Assembly (NCBI GenBank): GCA_020226215.1
Contig: CM035234.1
Coordinates: 10,320,713 to 10,384,712 of the forward strand
DNA from: Sindora glabra
Taxonomy: Eukaryota > Streptophyta > Magnoliopsida > Fabales > Fabaceae
Direction: 5' to 3'
DNA length: 64,000 nucleotides
The notes under the pieces were generated by a model that was not told the origin of the DNA, searched no databases, and saw only the letters and a list, made by a program, of their open reading frames with translations. Of the stretch, positions 40,890 to 52,850 are shown in pieces (within the stretch, counting starts at the first letter, position 1; each line of letters begins with the position of its first letter). A program made the position numbers and the translations under genes.

Positions 40890-41560
40890 TCCTTGTTTAA
40901 ATTTGTTTCTTTTTTGGTCAAGAACTTCATTAAAAGACTAATTTGCATACATAGTTTTGGGCTTTGTTTTGCCTATAGCATCATCCAAAAAAATACAAAA
41001 TAACACTTAAAGAAGGTGAAAGCATGACATTCAAAATATTACAAGTAGTATCAACATTCTTGGCTAGAAAATTAGTTACAAAATTTGCCTCCCTATAAAC
41101 ATGTCCAATTTCAAGTGGTCTTAATCCATGTAACAGGTCTTTACAATCTTCAATCAAACTATAAATATAATAGAGGATGAATTTTCATTTTTTAAAGCAA
41201 TATTAATAACAAATAAAGTATGCAGCTCAACAATAATTAAAAGTAAACCTCTATTATAAACCAAAGATAATCCATCTCTCAAATTGTATAACTTTATCAT
41301 ATAACTTCAGCATATTCCTAAACCTCTACTATATCCAAATACCTACTACCTTGCAAATTAAAACAAGCCCCTATAATTAGAAGTAAACCTCTATTATAAA
41401 CTAAAGATAATCCATCTTTTAAACTATATAACTTTATCATATAACTTGAGCATATTCTTAAACCTCTACTATATCCAAATACCTACTACCTTGCAAATTA
41501 AAACAAGCCCCTGCCTTGTTTAAATTTGTTTCACTTACTGTATTATTAAATTACAAAGCT
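40890..41560 (-). pseudogene. LINE RNase H relic, minus strand
   Basis: On the minus strand, about 41290-40960 encodes KDGLSLVYNRGLLLIIVELHTLFVI followed, after a stop and frameshift, by LEIGHVYREANFVTNFLAKN. This is the pattern of the RNase H domain at the end of plant LINE ORF2 (GL.LA...G...I.VE.D and HV.REAN.VAD.LAK). A typical LINE tail segment follows to about 40890, without a clear poly(A). The upstream half of the domain is duplicated in tandem (41232-41512). It is heavily broken, and upstream reverse transcriptase was not recognised. Confidence 0.55.
41232..41512. repeat. 140-bp tandem duplication
   Basis: Two adjacent copies (about 41232-41372 and 41373-41512) share long runs such as AAGTAAACCTCTATTATAAA and differ at only a handful of sites. 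The duplication lies within the LINE RNase H relic. Confidence 0.88.
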
Positions 41561-42645
41561 TCATCTAAAATGAAGTCAATGTTCCAGCCTGTTGATATAA
41601 TTAAATTTGAAAGAAGCTTTAGATATTGAAGATTTTGTTCAAGAAACTTGAGATATAAGTAATCTCCCCTCACCTCTCATTGTGCCTCAATTAGCTATTG
41701 CTAAGACTTCCTTAATGCCCTTGAAAATTAACTTTTGTAATATTTGATATTAATACAAATTTAAATTTATGATATATTTAGGAGTTAAGAGGAGAATGAA
41801 AGAAAAAAACTAATGGGAGAGAATGAAGGAGAAAGGAAGGAAAAAGAATAAATGGTTCAGTTATGATTTTCCCTCCCCTTATTTGGATATTTAACATTAT
41901 ATAAAGAAAAATAATAAAGGTTTAAGCAAAAATATATAACTAATTAATATATAATTTTACAATTTTCCCTTTGTGAAAAATTAACTTATTAATAGGTTTT
42001 TTATGATTAAAAATTTTTCAAAAAAATGCCTTTCCATATTTTTTCAATAAAATTTTTTCTTAGTTAAAAACATTCTCTCCAAAAAATGCTATAATAAGTT
42101 AACATATAATAATATTCTTACTTAAAAGGTTTATAAGAAAATTATTGTAGTTTAACCTAATATAATCCTTATTTAACAATGTTAATAATAACTTAACTCA
42201 CATTTAACCAAAAGCTAATATAGATGAGTCAAAATAAGGATAAACGTATGCATGTAAACAAATATAGATCACAATTGTCAAATCTAACTATTATCAATAA
42301 AAAAGATAATTTTATATTTTTATTAAAAATTTATAATTACAATATATATTTTTCACATGTTAGGTGCCTTTCAAGAAGTGTAAATAATATATTTTTTATT
42401 TGAATGAATATAAAAATAAGATATTGTGAATGTAAATATAAATATATAGGAATAAAATAGGATTAGAATTATAAGTTAAGCCAACAACCTCCAAAATCCC
42501 CAAATTTGGAGGAATACAAAATAATGAAGAATAAAAGATTTTAAAAGGTTAGTTATAAACTCTAATTTCTTTTTTCTTCTTTTGCAAAACTTTCAAATAA
42601 AGGAAATGATATTCCATAACCTTCCATTTTCTTTCCTTCTCTTTT
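41561..42645. other. AT-rich non-genic stretch
   Basis: No gene or element end was recognised. Confidence 0.45.
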
Positions 42646-42761
42646 ATTTCCTTACATTCAAACAAACCATTAATGTGTAAACAAATTTTATATAATAATT
42701 TATATTTCCTTACATTCAAACAAACCATTAATGTGTAAACAAATTTTATATAATAATTTAT
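42646..42761. repeat. Perfect 58-bp tandem duplication
   Basis: The 58 bp beginning ATTTCCTTACATTCAAAC at 42646 is repeated without any difference at 42704, which implies a recent event. Confidence 0.93.
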
Positions 42762-42880
42762 TCAGGTATTCATGCATTAAAATTTGTTAGACTTTTTTAT
42801 TGTTAGTAAAAAAATTTAATTACTCTTACTTTTTTAATAATCCCAACCTCTATCATTAATAATTATAGTTTTCCTCGTGA

Positions 42881-42883
<3 letters not shown>

Positions 42884-42944
<61 letters not shown>

Positions 42945-42990
42945 ATATATATATGTATGTATATATATATATGTATGTATATATATGTAT
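42884..42990. repeat. Compound (AT)n/(GTAT)n microsatellite
   Basis: About 107 bp of AT repeats with interspersed GTATGT steps toward the right end. Confidence 0.95.
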
Positions 42991-43820
42991 AGATGAAACT
43001 CCATCTGTAAAACTACTTCAAGATTAAGAAAAATAGAAAAAAAAAAGCTTTCTATGTTTTGTTTATTTTTTTTTTAAAATAAACTTTACATTTAACCTTT
43101 CAAGGAAAGTTTTAATATAATTTTTTATAAATTTTATTTTAATTCCTCAATATTTTTATCCCAAATTTGTTCCAGTATCTATACTCAAAATATTATAATA
43201 TTTTTAAAGGATAATTTTAATAAATTTGTGTTTCTTTGTTGTGATTTTGAACGAGTAAGCTTTGGCATATGTAATACTTCCCAACACTATGAACAAAATT
43301 TTCAAATTTTATAAAAATTATAACAAAATTTGTAAAAAAAAATGTACAAAATTATGACTCTTTCAATAAAAATCGCAACTATACATGTGATGCAACCCAA
43401 CCGATTTTTATAAAAAGTATTAAAGTATTGGCTTAAAGTCATGAACCTTTTCGTGGGGAAGTTCTTTTCTTCCTTTTTTAATTTTTCTGGATTGGCTTCA
43501 AGGAGAGGATAATGTGCCTTTTGTTTTGTTTGTTTCAATTATATTTTCTCTACAAACATGTGTTTTTTCAATTTCTGTTTCCGTATCATCTATATCTCGA
43601 AACCAGTCCCATCTTGAAGACGGGTGTTATTGTTTTGGAAATCACTTATACAAAATTGAGCTCAAGAATTTTATCATGATCTTGACTACAAGATTTTAGA
43701 GCAATGAGTGTTAATTACATTTAATTCAAAGATAATTTAAATTATCTTTAACTTAATTTAGGTGCTAAATAGAGTATTCAAGTAATAATCATCAATTTAC
43801 TTTTAAAGCAATTATCTTGC
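42991..43820. other. Non-genic stretch
   Basis: A slightly GC-richer segment (43440-43630) has short open frames on both strands with no recognised content. The rest is AT-rich. Confidence 0.4.
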
Positions 43821-43829
43821 AAATACTAA

Positions 43830-44690
43830 ATCATTATTTCATATTTTAGGATATGTATTTGATATAAGAGAGAGTATCAATTTACAATCAATGAAAATGT
43901 GAATGATCTAGGCTACTAACACTATAGTAAAACTCTTATAATAAATTTATTTTTTAAACGATGGTTAAAAATAGCTCATGTTAATCACTTCTATGCTCTC
44001 TTTGAAAGAAAAAAAAGTAAGGAGTGATTCATTGGGTTAAGTTTCAATTTTCATTACTTTAAGATCCATAAGTTACATGATAGTTAACAAAAACGACAAT
44101 TTTAGCTTTCATAATCATCACAAGATCATGTCTACATGAACATCACTCTTAAACTTTACCATTAAGATGGTTATCCTAATAATAGTAGGTCAATATTTCA
44201 TCTTTGAGGATATTTATTTAGTGTAAAGTGACGTCAATTTGTACCAATCAAAAAGTGGAAGAATTTCAAAATTACTAATATTATAATGAGACTATTGTGA
44301 TGGACTCACTTCGAAGTTTTAAATAGTGGAAGAAGATATTTGATTTTTCTTAGCAAGAATGATAAACGATGTTAATCATTTTTATTTTCTCTTTTTTATA
44401 AGAAAGATTAATAATTTTTTATAATAATAAGAGTGATTAAATTATTAAATACATATATGCAACAATTAAGATTCAAACCTCCAATATAGAGAAAATATGA
44501 AATTTTTAAAAAATATCATAAGTTATTTAAATCAAAATAACATTGTTTTGTTCAATTAGGTTTCAGTATCATTGCTTTTAGATCTATCAATTACATAATA
44601 ATCAACGAATACGACAACTTAAGTTTTCATAATCATCATAAAATTGTGTTTATGTAAACATCACTCTTGGACTTTTCTTTATACTTTCAT
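43830..44690. repeat. Degenerate direct repeat, about 0.4-0.5 kb unit
   Basis: The order of segments at 43830-44160 (TATTTCATATTTTAGGATATG ... CATAATCATCACAAGATC ... AACATCACTCTTAAACTTT) is matched at 44190-44690 (TATTTCATCTTTGAGGATAT ... CATAATCATCATAAAATTG ... AACATCACTCTTGGACTTT). Identity is moderate by eye. It may be an old tandem duplication or fragments of a repeated element. Confidence 0.55.
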
Positions 44691-45867
44691 GCCCTCCTAA
44701 CATTCTAGTTAGAATTATCAAAATGGAAAATTTGGAATTCAATTAGTACAAAACCTTTCATCTTGAGGCTGGGACATGACTTTCATAACATTAGGTTCAA
44801 CCACTTAACCAATATCTAAAATCACACGAAATACTAAACGTGTTATGTTTCAAACTTAAGACAACCAACTACATAGATGAGGAATTTGTTTCCAAATTTA
44901 GGGTATGAAATTTTAAAATGAATTAGTTTGAATTATCTTTATTTTTATCTTAGATTTATACGTATCATCTTCATCATGATCTTTATTATCACTTTGATGT
45001 TGTTATCATTGCTTTAATGTAGTGAAAATTATGTTCAATCCTCCCTGCACAAAAGAATTAGTCCAATTTAAAAGATAGAAGAAGGTCAGGGCCATACCTT
45101 AATTAAAGCCTAATTTTATAGAATTTCCTTTTTGTCTTTTCAATTATAATTTTTTTAATAATAATATTGATAGTTGAACCACTATATACATACATGCATT
45201 ATTTGGGAATCAAACTTACAATGGACAAAGAGATAAAGCCTTTAAATTATATTATATATCATTTGAATTAAATATTATCAATTACCGATTATAATTCTTA
45301 ATAAAAGATTATATAATATTCAAACTTCTTATCAATTAATTTTATTTGACATGTCATTTATTTCATCACTTCATTTGACGGGAGCAGAATTGGATATCAA
45401 CTTGGATATATATCAGAGAATTCTTATTTTATATATTTTCAGTGTAGTTAGATTTGCTCCAATTTAAAAATCTGGATAAGAACTAAAAGGGCATTTTTTA
45501 TTAAAAAATATGATTTCGTTGTGAAGGTAACTCTTCATATAAGTTCCTTTTACTTACAGACATCTTTAGTGATTAGAAAAATATTATTTTGTGGTGTATG
45601 TTGCAAATAATAATTACTTGGTTGTTGGGACAGCGGAAATGTTAGTTGGCAAATGATTTTATTAAACAGAAAGGAGGAGCTTTCGTACACAACTGTTAAC
45701 TGTACACTTTCCACAAATGATTTCCCTTGAGCATATGCGAGCATGTGCTATTATTTTACATCAAGATCGTATATATCAAGCAGAAAGGTTGGACTCAAGG
45801 GGCAGTCCATATATATTTTTTCATTTGAAAATTTTATATCTTTTTTATATTTAAAACTTAATCTTTA

Positions 45868-45944
<77 letters not shown>

Positions 45945-47722
45945 GTAATTTAATTATTCCTATAATTATAAAAAAATTGTATATATCAAACTTAGAAGAA
46001 ATCACATTAAGAATGAATCTTTGTATTACAAGCAATTTTAAAGAATTAAGCAATTTATAAATATCACTCTAAATTTTTAAAGAAAATTAGTAACGTGTCC
46101 AAATTTTAAAATAAAATAATCTATTCTACTCCGAAACTTTTCATTAAAAAAAATATGTCTCACTTTATATTAACGTTGCTAGAAACAACTAATTCTATTA
46201 TACAATAAAAGACTCACAGCAAACTTAAAAAAAGGAGAGAGGTGCGCAAGAGACGAACACCATTGCATGCAATAAATAATAGCTAAGGGTTAAAAGTGGT
46301 AAAAATTGTTGTTTATGTAACGAAAATAGATAACGTTCGAATTTCATTTCTAAATTTAAAGACAAAAATTGTGTTTAATAAAGAATAAATAAGGGTAAAA
46401 AATTATTGCTAAAGATAAAAGATCAAAATCATTGTCTATAATATAAAAATAGGCCACGATTTCTATAACATTTCATCTAAAATTAGAAGAAAAAAATTGC
46501 TCAGAAAATAAATAGTACTTATTAACTTCATACTTAAAAAGTGTCGGTTATTATTAATTTTTTTAATAATATAAGTGATTAAATTACTAAATATATATAC
46601 ATAAAAATTAGGAATTAAATTCTAAATGTAATGGAAAGCACAAAACCTTCAAAAAAAATATTAAATATTACTTAAAATAAAAACTTTAAATAAACATTTT
46701 TTACTTTTCAAACAATACTTTTTGAAGTTTAAATAATAGTATTTGATTGTTACTATAAATGTTGAGGTGATTTTTTTTATTAATAATAAGAGTGATAATT
46801 TACCTATGTATTTAAATTTTGAAATAAAACAGGCAATTCGGATACTACTGCACTATTAACATGCTGAAAATATTGAAGTGACTTTTGATTCATCACAACC
46901 TATAATTGGCATTATAAGTTTATATTCGCAAGGAAAGAAGAAACTCGACTAATGAGTGCAAAATATTCAATGGGATTCAGTTGTCACAAATCTTTAAATT
47001 AAAATTCTACGTTAGCTGCATTGTACTGTATAATAGATCACGAGATCCAAACAAGTTATCGCTGATTAAATTCAAATCGATTCCTTTAATCAATAACAAG
47101 ATATTTATAGCAAAAAAAGAATTTAGCATTGTGTTTGAATAAAGTATTTATGAAATATAAAAAATTTTGAAGTTTTACACTTTAAAAGTAATAACTTTGC
47201 TCAATTCTAATGAATGAGGAATGATAATTAATATAGTATTTTAAGAATAAATGTAAAATTTGTAAATATAATACCTATTTTTAATTGAATTTAAAAATAT
47301 TAAATTCAATAACTTAAATTCTTCAATTAAAGTATTTAATTAATTTATAAATTTTATTTAATTATTATCAAATAAAATATTTTAATTTATAAAATTCAAA
47401 TTTCTTAATAATTAAACAATTTCTAAATTCAAAGACAACATTAGGTAATCAGACATTCGACAACTCATCCACATGAAAAATTCAATTAATTGCAAGAGCG
47501 GGGGCAGGACACTCTACGGGAGCAATTCTTAAAATACAACCTCTCACGTGAGGATCCTTGCAAAATGCGGCACTTGCTTCATATGAAAGGGGGGGATATT
47601 ATGAATTTTAAAAATAAGATTTAAAATTAAAATTATTTTTTTAATTAATTGAATAAAATTTTATAAATTTATTATATCATTTTATATTTAATGATAATTT
47701 TTTATTTATATTTAAATTTTGA

Positions 47723-47726
<4 letters not shown>
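44691..47726. other. AT-rich non-genic stretch
   Basis: No gene was recognised. A short dispersed phrase (AATAATAAGAGTGATTAAAT and variants) occurs near 44420 and 46565, with a looser version near 45160. A long (TA)n is listed separately. A small GC-richer spot lies at 47490-47590 without an open frame. Confidence 0.45.
45871..45938. repeat. (TA)34 microsatellite
   Basis: About 68 bp of uninterrupted TA. Confidence 0.97.

Positions 47727-47757
<31 letters not shown>
47727..47757. repeat. Short (AT)n microsatellite
   Basis: About 31 bp of AT repeats. Confidence 0.93.
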
Positions 47758-47758
<1 letters not shown>

Positions 47759-49560
47759 CATTACTCACAAGAAAATATCTGTCAGAAAATGATTATATTT
47801 TTTCAAATACAATACCAACAACAGATAAATTTAACAAGTATTTCATTTCCTACGTAATAATTGCAAAATAGAATTAAGAATTTTATTTCTAAAATTATAA
47901 ATTATTAGTAAAATAATTTTGAATAATATAAAATTATAATTTCACCTTTAGATAATAATTTGTATATACAATTTCACTCTTTAGTCATTTTTTTAGGAAC
48001 AAAATTATATATGAAAGGATAAATTTGTATATACAAACTATTATTTAATGATAAAATTATAATATTATATAATACATAACCATTTTATTAATTTTTTACA
48101 AATTTAGAAATAAAATTATTAATTTTATTTATATACAGAGAGAAAGAACCATGGGGTGTGATAGCCTCATAAAAAAAGGTAATAAGTAGTGTGCTTTACT
48201 TTTTTTTATTTAAATTTTATTTACTATTAATATTAGTATTATCAATGTAATTCTTTTGTTGTCAATAAAAATTCTTAATTATTTTTTATGATGTTTTTCT
48301 ATTTACTATATAACAATTAATAATTTAAAATTTTTATAATAATAAATTAAATTTAAATTCAACTTTCTTAGTCCATTTTTTGTATAATTATGTTGAGGGA
48401 GATTTACAGTCTCAATACACACCCCCCTCGAGTTAACATGTCTCCATTGACCTGAACTGTCGACCTCGTCACAGCAGAATAACACTAAACCTAGCCCCAC
48501 CCCAAAATTTGACGGCGTAGCCGCTGTTGACCGCGCAAACACATTTGCGTTATTCCACGGCTAGTTAATTATTAACGGTTAATTGATTTAATTAATTAAT
48601 TATATTAATTATTTAAATAAAAATATTTAATAAAATTAGTTATTTATATATAAAATAATATATAATAATATAAATATATTTTATAAGTTATTTGAATATT
48701 TTTTATTTTAATATTTTAGATTCTATATATTATGTAATAGATTAAATTTTTTATAAATAATATATTATTATAAAATATTATATATTAAATTTTTTAAAAC
48801 TAAATTAATATAATTTTATAGTTATTATTTTTAAGAAATTAATAATTATAATTATTTAATTTTTATATAAAAATAATATTATAATTTTTCATAGGAAGGT
48901 TAAAGTTAGACTTATAAAAATTAATTAGGAGTAATATAATCATTTTATGAAATAATTGTTTCAAAATGCTAGCCCCCAGTGCTTTGAAATCAACTAATTT
49001 AAGAATAATTAGTTAATAAAATCAGTTAATTACTAAATATCAAAATATTTGAATAAGTTAATTAACAAATTTAGTCAAATTAATCAAAATTCACTAAATA
49101 AGTCATTTGGCAAGCACTCTCATTAACATATTTTAAGGGAATGAAACAAACCCAGTGGCATAGCATTCAATGTTAATTTAAATATTTTATTTTTCATTAG
49201 AATTTGATATTTAATGTATCTATGTTAAATAAATTATTATTCTTACAATTAAAAAATAAAAAAATCAACGACCCCGAAATTTGATCATGTCAAATTAACT
49301 TCCGTCTCTTCTTAATGAACAAGTTTCTATCTCCACTAGGTTGTGATAAAAAGACAAAATTAGAATATAAAAATAAAAAGCATCCTATTTAATTTACAGC
49401 AGATTTAAATGGTATCGGGGAATAAAGACTGAAAAAAGGCAAAACATATGAAGAAGACAATAAGCAAAATCTGCGCGTTTGTCGTCTGCTCGTTGCCAAC
49501 CAAATGATTGCAAAGTGAGAGTAGTGCACACAAGGTCGGACAATTTTACTTCACAAGGAA
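47758..49560. other. AT-rich stretch with one GC-rich spot
   Basis: No gene was recognised. At 48400-48560 composition shifts sharply to GC-rich, with CGACCTCGTC, GACGGCG and GTTGACCGCG words; a minus-strand open frame there has no familiar content. It may be a remnant of a promoter or transposon end. Confidence 0.4.
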
Positions 49561-50570
49561 ATCTAGCTCGAGATAGGTACGGATCCTTTGTTTTGTATCC
49601 TCGGACTTAACATGCATTCATGGATTCCAATTGCTCTCAATTGTTGCTGCAATATTGTGGATATGAAAGACATCACAATTATATTATGATTATAATTTAT
49701 TTTCAAAATCATAGGTGCAACAATTGTGGATATCGTAGACATTGCAATTAATAAATGCAAAATTATTAGGCCAACATCAGTTATCAAAAGAAAATTATAA
49801 TCTATGGTATTATAATAGATAGATTATCTCTTTATTAAGATTGCTATAGCACGATTGTTAAAGTACGTGAGTGATCATACAATCGCTAATGTGTAAAAGC
49901 TGGCCTAATCAAACACTTAGAACTACAGTTAGAACTAGTACATCTAAATTGGTTAATAATAGAATTTAAAATTTTTTTAATCATAGAATGAACGGTCCAC
50001 TCTCGATTGAAATGATTGTCTTACCCTATCGGAAAATTTTTCAAACGATCACTGTAAAAGAGATCAGGTATATTATCCTACGGACTCTTATCAAATTTTT
50101 ACTACAACTTTCTACATTTACTTCTTTTTTCTTTAAAATTCCATATAACAAATGCATCGGAAGGTCTTCCTTTGCAGTTTGTACTCAATACAAAAGCTTG
50201 CTTGTAGGTCATCGTCCCCAGTCAAGGATTGTCCTCTTTTGTTTCATATGACCACCCCTGGGAAAAATCTAACAAAATAGTAATTATATTATAATTATAA
50301 TTTATTTTTAAAATTATAGATGCAATAATAAATTGCAGCTACAACGACTACAACATTATGTATCATTGCAGCCACAATGATTATAATATACTTATGTACA
50401 TAATTTTAAAAAAAATTAAAAATTTAACTTGTATATTTTATTTCATATAATATGATATTATATTAAATCAAAAGAAATAATATCAAATCATATAACTAAC
50501 AATTATTATATCATTTTTATAATATTTTGTACATACATAATAGAAATTTACGATCACAAGTTGCAATTCA
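49561..50570. other. Non-genic stretch with a direct repeat
   Basis: A segment reading AATTATATTATGATTATAAT at about 49677 recurs as AATTATATTATAATTATAAT at about 50281, both followed by TTTATTTT(C/T)AAAAT(C/T)ATAG(G/A)TGCAA. The two lie about 605 bp apart and may be ends or internal parts of a dispersed element. No gene was recognised. Confidence 0.45.
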
Positions 50571-51150
50571 TAATTTGTTCTTTAGAATTTTACTTGAGAG
50601 GGGGTGAATTGAGTTTTAAAATTTTACTCAAATTAAAGAGAATTTAATTAGTTTAATAAAACTTCAATAATCAATTTAAAATAGGAAACAACAAACTAAT
50701 GATTATTCAACGCAATGATCAAGATTGTATTAATATAGTATGATGGAATCACTACTTCAATCAAAAAATGGAATATAGTGCAAATAAATAAAGAAATAGG
50801 GACATAGAGAATCAAATACAATGATTTATAGTAATTTGACCTTAAAGATCAAATGCTCTAAGAAATACATCCACTACCAAGCCTATTTGGCTTGGCTTTG
50901 AAAATAAAATCCATTATCTCTCCAAGTTTTAAAGGTACTTGAAGAAGCCTCAATACAATTCTTTGGTTTTGTCCAATTCTTTTAAGATTTCTCTATCAAA
51001 GATTTAATCTATCAACAAATTCCACACTCTTAATATCCTAAGGATACCTAACTTTAAAACAAGCAAATAAGTGTTTTTGAAATCTAAAAATGACTTATAA
51101 ACTCTTAAAGTTTGAATATACAATAAAGAGCTAAGAAGAAGAGTCTTAAT

Positions 51151-51356
51151 CATGTAGGTTCAAGGGATTTGTAAGATAAAAAAGAAAAGAAATGAGTATC
51201 TTATATCTATGTAATAGGGAAAGCCCTTTCTTAAGTTTTGAAATCAAGTTTTGATCTTGTAGGTTCAAGGGATTTACAAGATAAAAGAGAAAAGGAATGA
51301 GTATCTTATATATATGTAATAAGGAAAGCCCTTTCTTAAGTTTTGAAATTAAGTTG
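51151..51356. repeat. 105-bp tandem duplication within the LTR
   Basis: Copies start at 51151 (CATGTAGGTTCAAGGGATTT) and 51256 (CTTGTAGGTTCAAGGGATTT) and are nearly identical over their full length. Confidence 0.9.
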
Positions 51357-51418
51357 AAGCCTTTATATAGAAATTAGAAGGTTTAAGAAATTCATTATAC
51401 AAAAATATAGAACTCAAT

Positions 51419-51836
51419 GAATTAATTGCATAATCGATTCACTTAAGTTCCACAAGATTAAAAATATCTTGTGAATCAATTGTGCAATCAATTCACTTAG
51501 CTATGCATTTTGAAAAATCACATGGTGAATTGATTGGACAATTAATTCACTTCGAACTCATTTTAATTCTGGATGCATAGAATCAATTATACAATCGATT
51601 CTATTAAGGAAACTTTTCAAAAAGAGAAGCAAGGGATCCAAACCTTGATATACATGTAGCATCGATTGTGCAATCAATTCATGTTGCCCTGATTTCTCTC
51701 TAAAAGCTTAGAATCGATTGCACAATCAATTCAAGTTAGTCAATTTGCTTTCTAAATGCTTAGAATCAATTGTGTGATCGATTCAAGCTAGTCAATTTAC
51801 TATCTAGATACTTAAAGTTGATTGTGTAATCAATTG
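51419..51836. repeat. Array of eight 22-bp imperfect palindromes, about 53-bp spacing
   Basis: Copies of GAATCRATTGTGCAATCRATTC start at 51419, 51473, 51527, 51580, 51659, 51711, 51763 and 51815. Spacings are 54, 54, 53, 79, 52, 52 and 52 bp. Spacers of the first four copies differ considerably from one another, while the palindrome remains clear. Each palindrome contains CAATCRATT/AATYGATTG-type half-sites. Confidence 0.85.
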
Positions 51837-52159
51837 ATTCCTTTAAAACTTAATTTTTTTGAAATTAATTAATAAAAAACATAGTTTTGTCCCTAAAATT
51901 AATTCTAACTACATTAAAGATTATTTTAACAGAAGTTTTAATCTTAAAACCATGTTTTCTTATGAAATAATGCTTAATTGATTTAATTTAACTTCCTTCT
52001 TGTGTAATTGATCCAAAGAAATAAAGTTTTAACTACGTCTTTAATGATTTCCAATCTTCAATTTTGGATCAAAAGTAATGAGTGTCTTTTCATCAAACTC
52101 AAAAAAATCAAAATATGTTGTTATCATCAAAATATTTCTAAATGGGGTTAAAGTTAACA

Positions 52160-52173
52160 ATCTCCCTTTTTTT
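52160..52173 (-). other. Polypurine tract before minus-strand LTR
   Basis: The minus strand reads AAAAAAAGGGAGAT immediately before the TGTTAAC start of the LTR, the normal place for plus-strand DNA priming in an LTR retrotransposon. Confidence 0.6.
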
Positions 52174-52499
52174 ATGATGATAAACCATTCTAAAATTAAA
52201 TTAAGTTTAAAAAAATTTAACTCCCTTTCACTAGGACATTTCTTTTGAAAATTTACAAAAAAAAAATTTATCATATTTAATTTCAAGTTTACCTCACATT
52301 TCCCTTTCTTTTTTGGCACCACCAAAAGAAGACATTCATAAAGGAAAGTAATATAATGATAATATTCGTAAACAAGAAATATCCACACATATCTAGTAAT
52401 AAAAAAATACCCATAAATGAAAGCAAAGTAGTTTGTAAGGTGCAACATAAAATAAGGAAATCCTAAAGGGATAAGATAGGGCTAAATGGATAGACATCT

Positions 52500-52850
52500 C
52501 TAATCATCTACCATGTCATCTAACTTGCCCTCAACACCATCTTCCTCTAAAGCAATCACCTTATTCCTTTTCAACTTCTTCTTTAGATGCAATAGCTTCA
52601 TGCTTCCTTTTGTGCCTTTTTTTTGCTTGAGGAGATTTTTCTTTTTAGAACTATCCTCCTCTTCTTCAACAATATTGAGTTTTTCCTTAAGCTTTTTGAA
52701 TTGATTCTTGATATATGATTTCAAATCCTTCTTGAGTTTCATAATGCAAGGCAGTGATATGGTCCTATAAGGCTTCTATGTCAAACTTTCTTGCAATGTC
52801 TCCCTTTTCACTGAATCTCTATACGCCCTTTATTCTCTAAAAAGACATTT
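52500..52850 (-). pseudogene. Env-like/uncharacterised third-ORF relic of a SIRE-like element
   Basis: Upstream of the polypurine tract on the minus strand, an 80-residue frame (52742-52500) is extremely rich in Lys and Glu (LKEKLNIVEEEEDSS, then KKKNLLKQKK) and ends DDMVDD. A frame just upstream, about 52830-52730, includes KFDIEALQDHITALHYETQEG, a coiled-coil-like helix. In SIRE-type copia elements a third, env-like ORF with coiled-coil content occupies this place between pol and the 3' LTR, which is the basis for the call. The frames are interrupted and no domain is firmly recognised. Confidence 0.35.

Larger units (their letters stand above)
50576..52159 (-). mobile_element. Minus-strand LTR, SIRE-like copia type
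   Basis: On the minus strand this 1584-bp LTR starts TGTTAACTTTAACCCC (52159) and ends CTAAAGAACA (50576), with matching TGTT...AACA termini. It is directly preceded, in its own sense, by the purine tract AAAAAAAGGGAGAT, and before that by a CATCATAAA stretch, as at the 3' end of SIRE/Maximus-type copia elements. A C-rich CACCCCCTCTC lies near its end, also familiar from that group. No second LTR is in the window. It contains the 105-bp duplication and palindrome array listed separately. Lineage assignment is from remembered family features. Confidence 0.62.

Noticed and set aside
49412..49430. TGGTATCGGGGA resembling a tRNA-Met primer-binding site
   Set aside because: It fails to match the last bases of TGGTATCAGAGC and there is no LTR end before it.
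52041..52448. A 135-residue minus-strand open frame
   Set aside because: It runs through the polypurine tract and into the LTR start, has hydrophobic AT-driven composition, and shows no domain.
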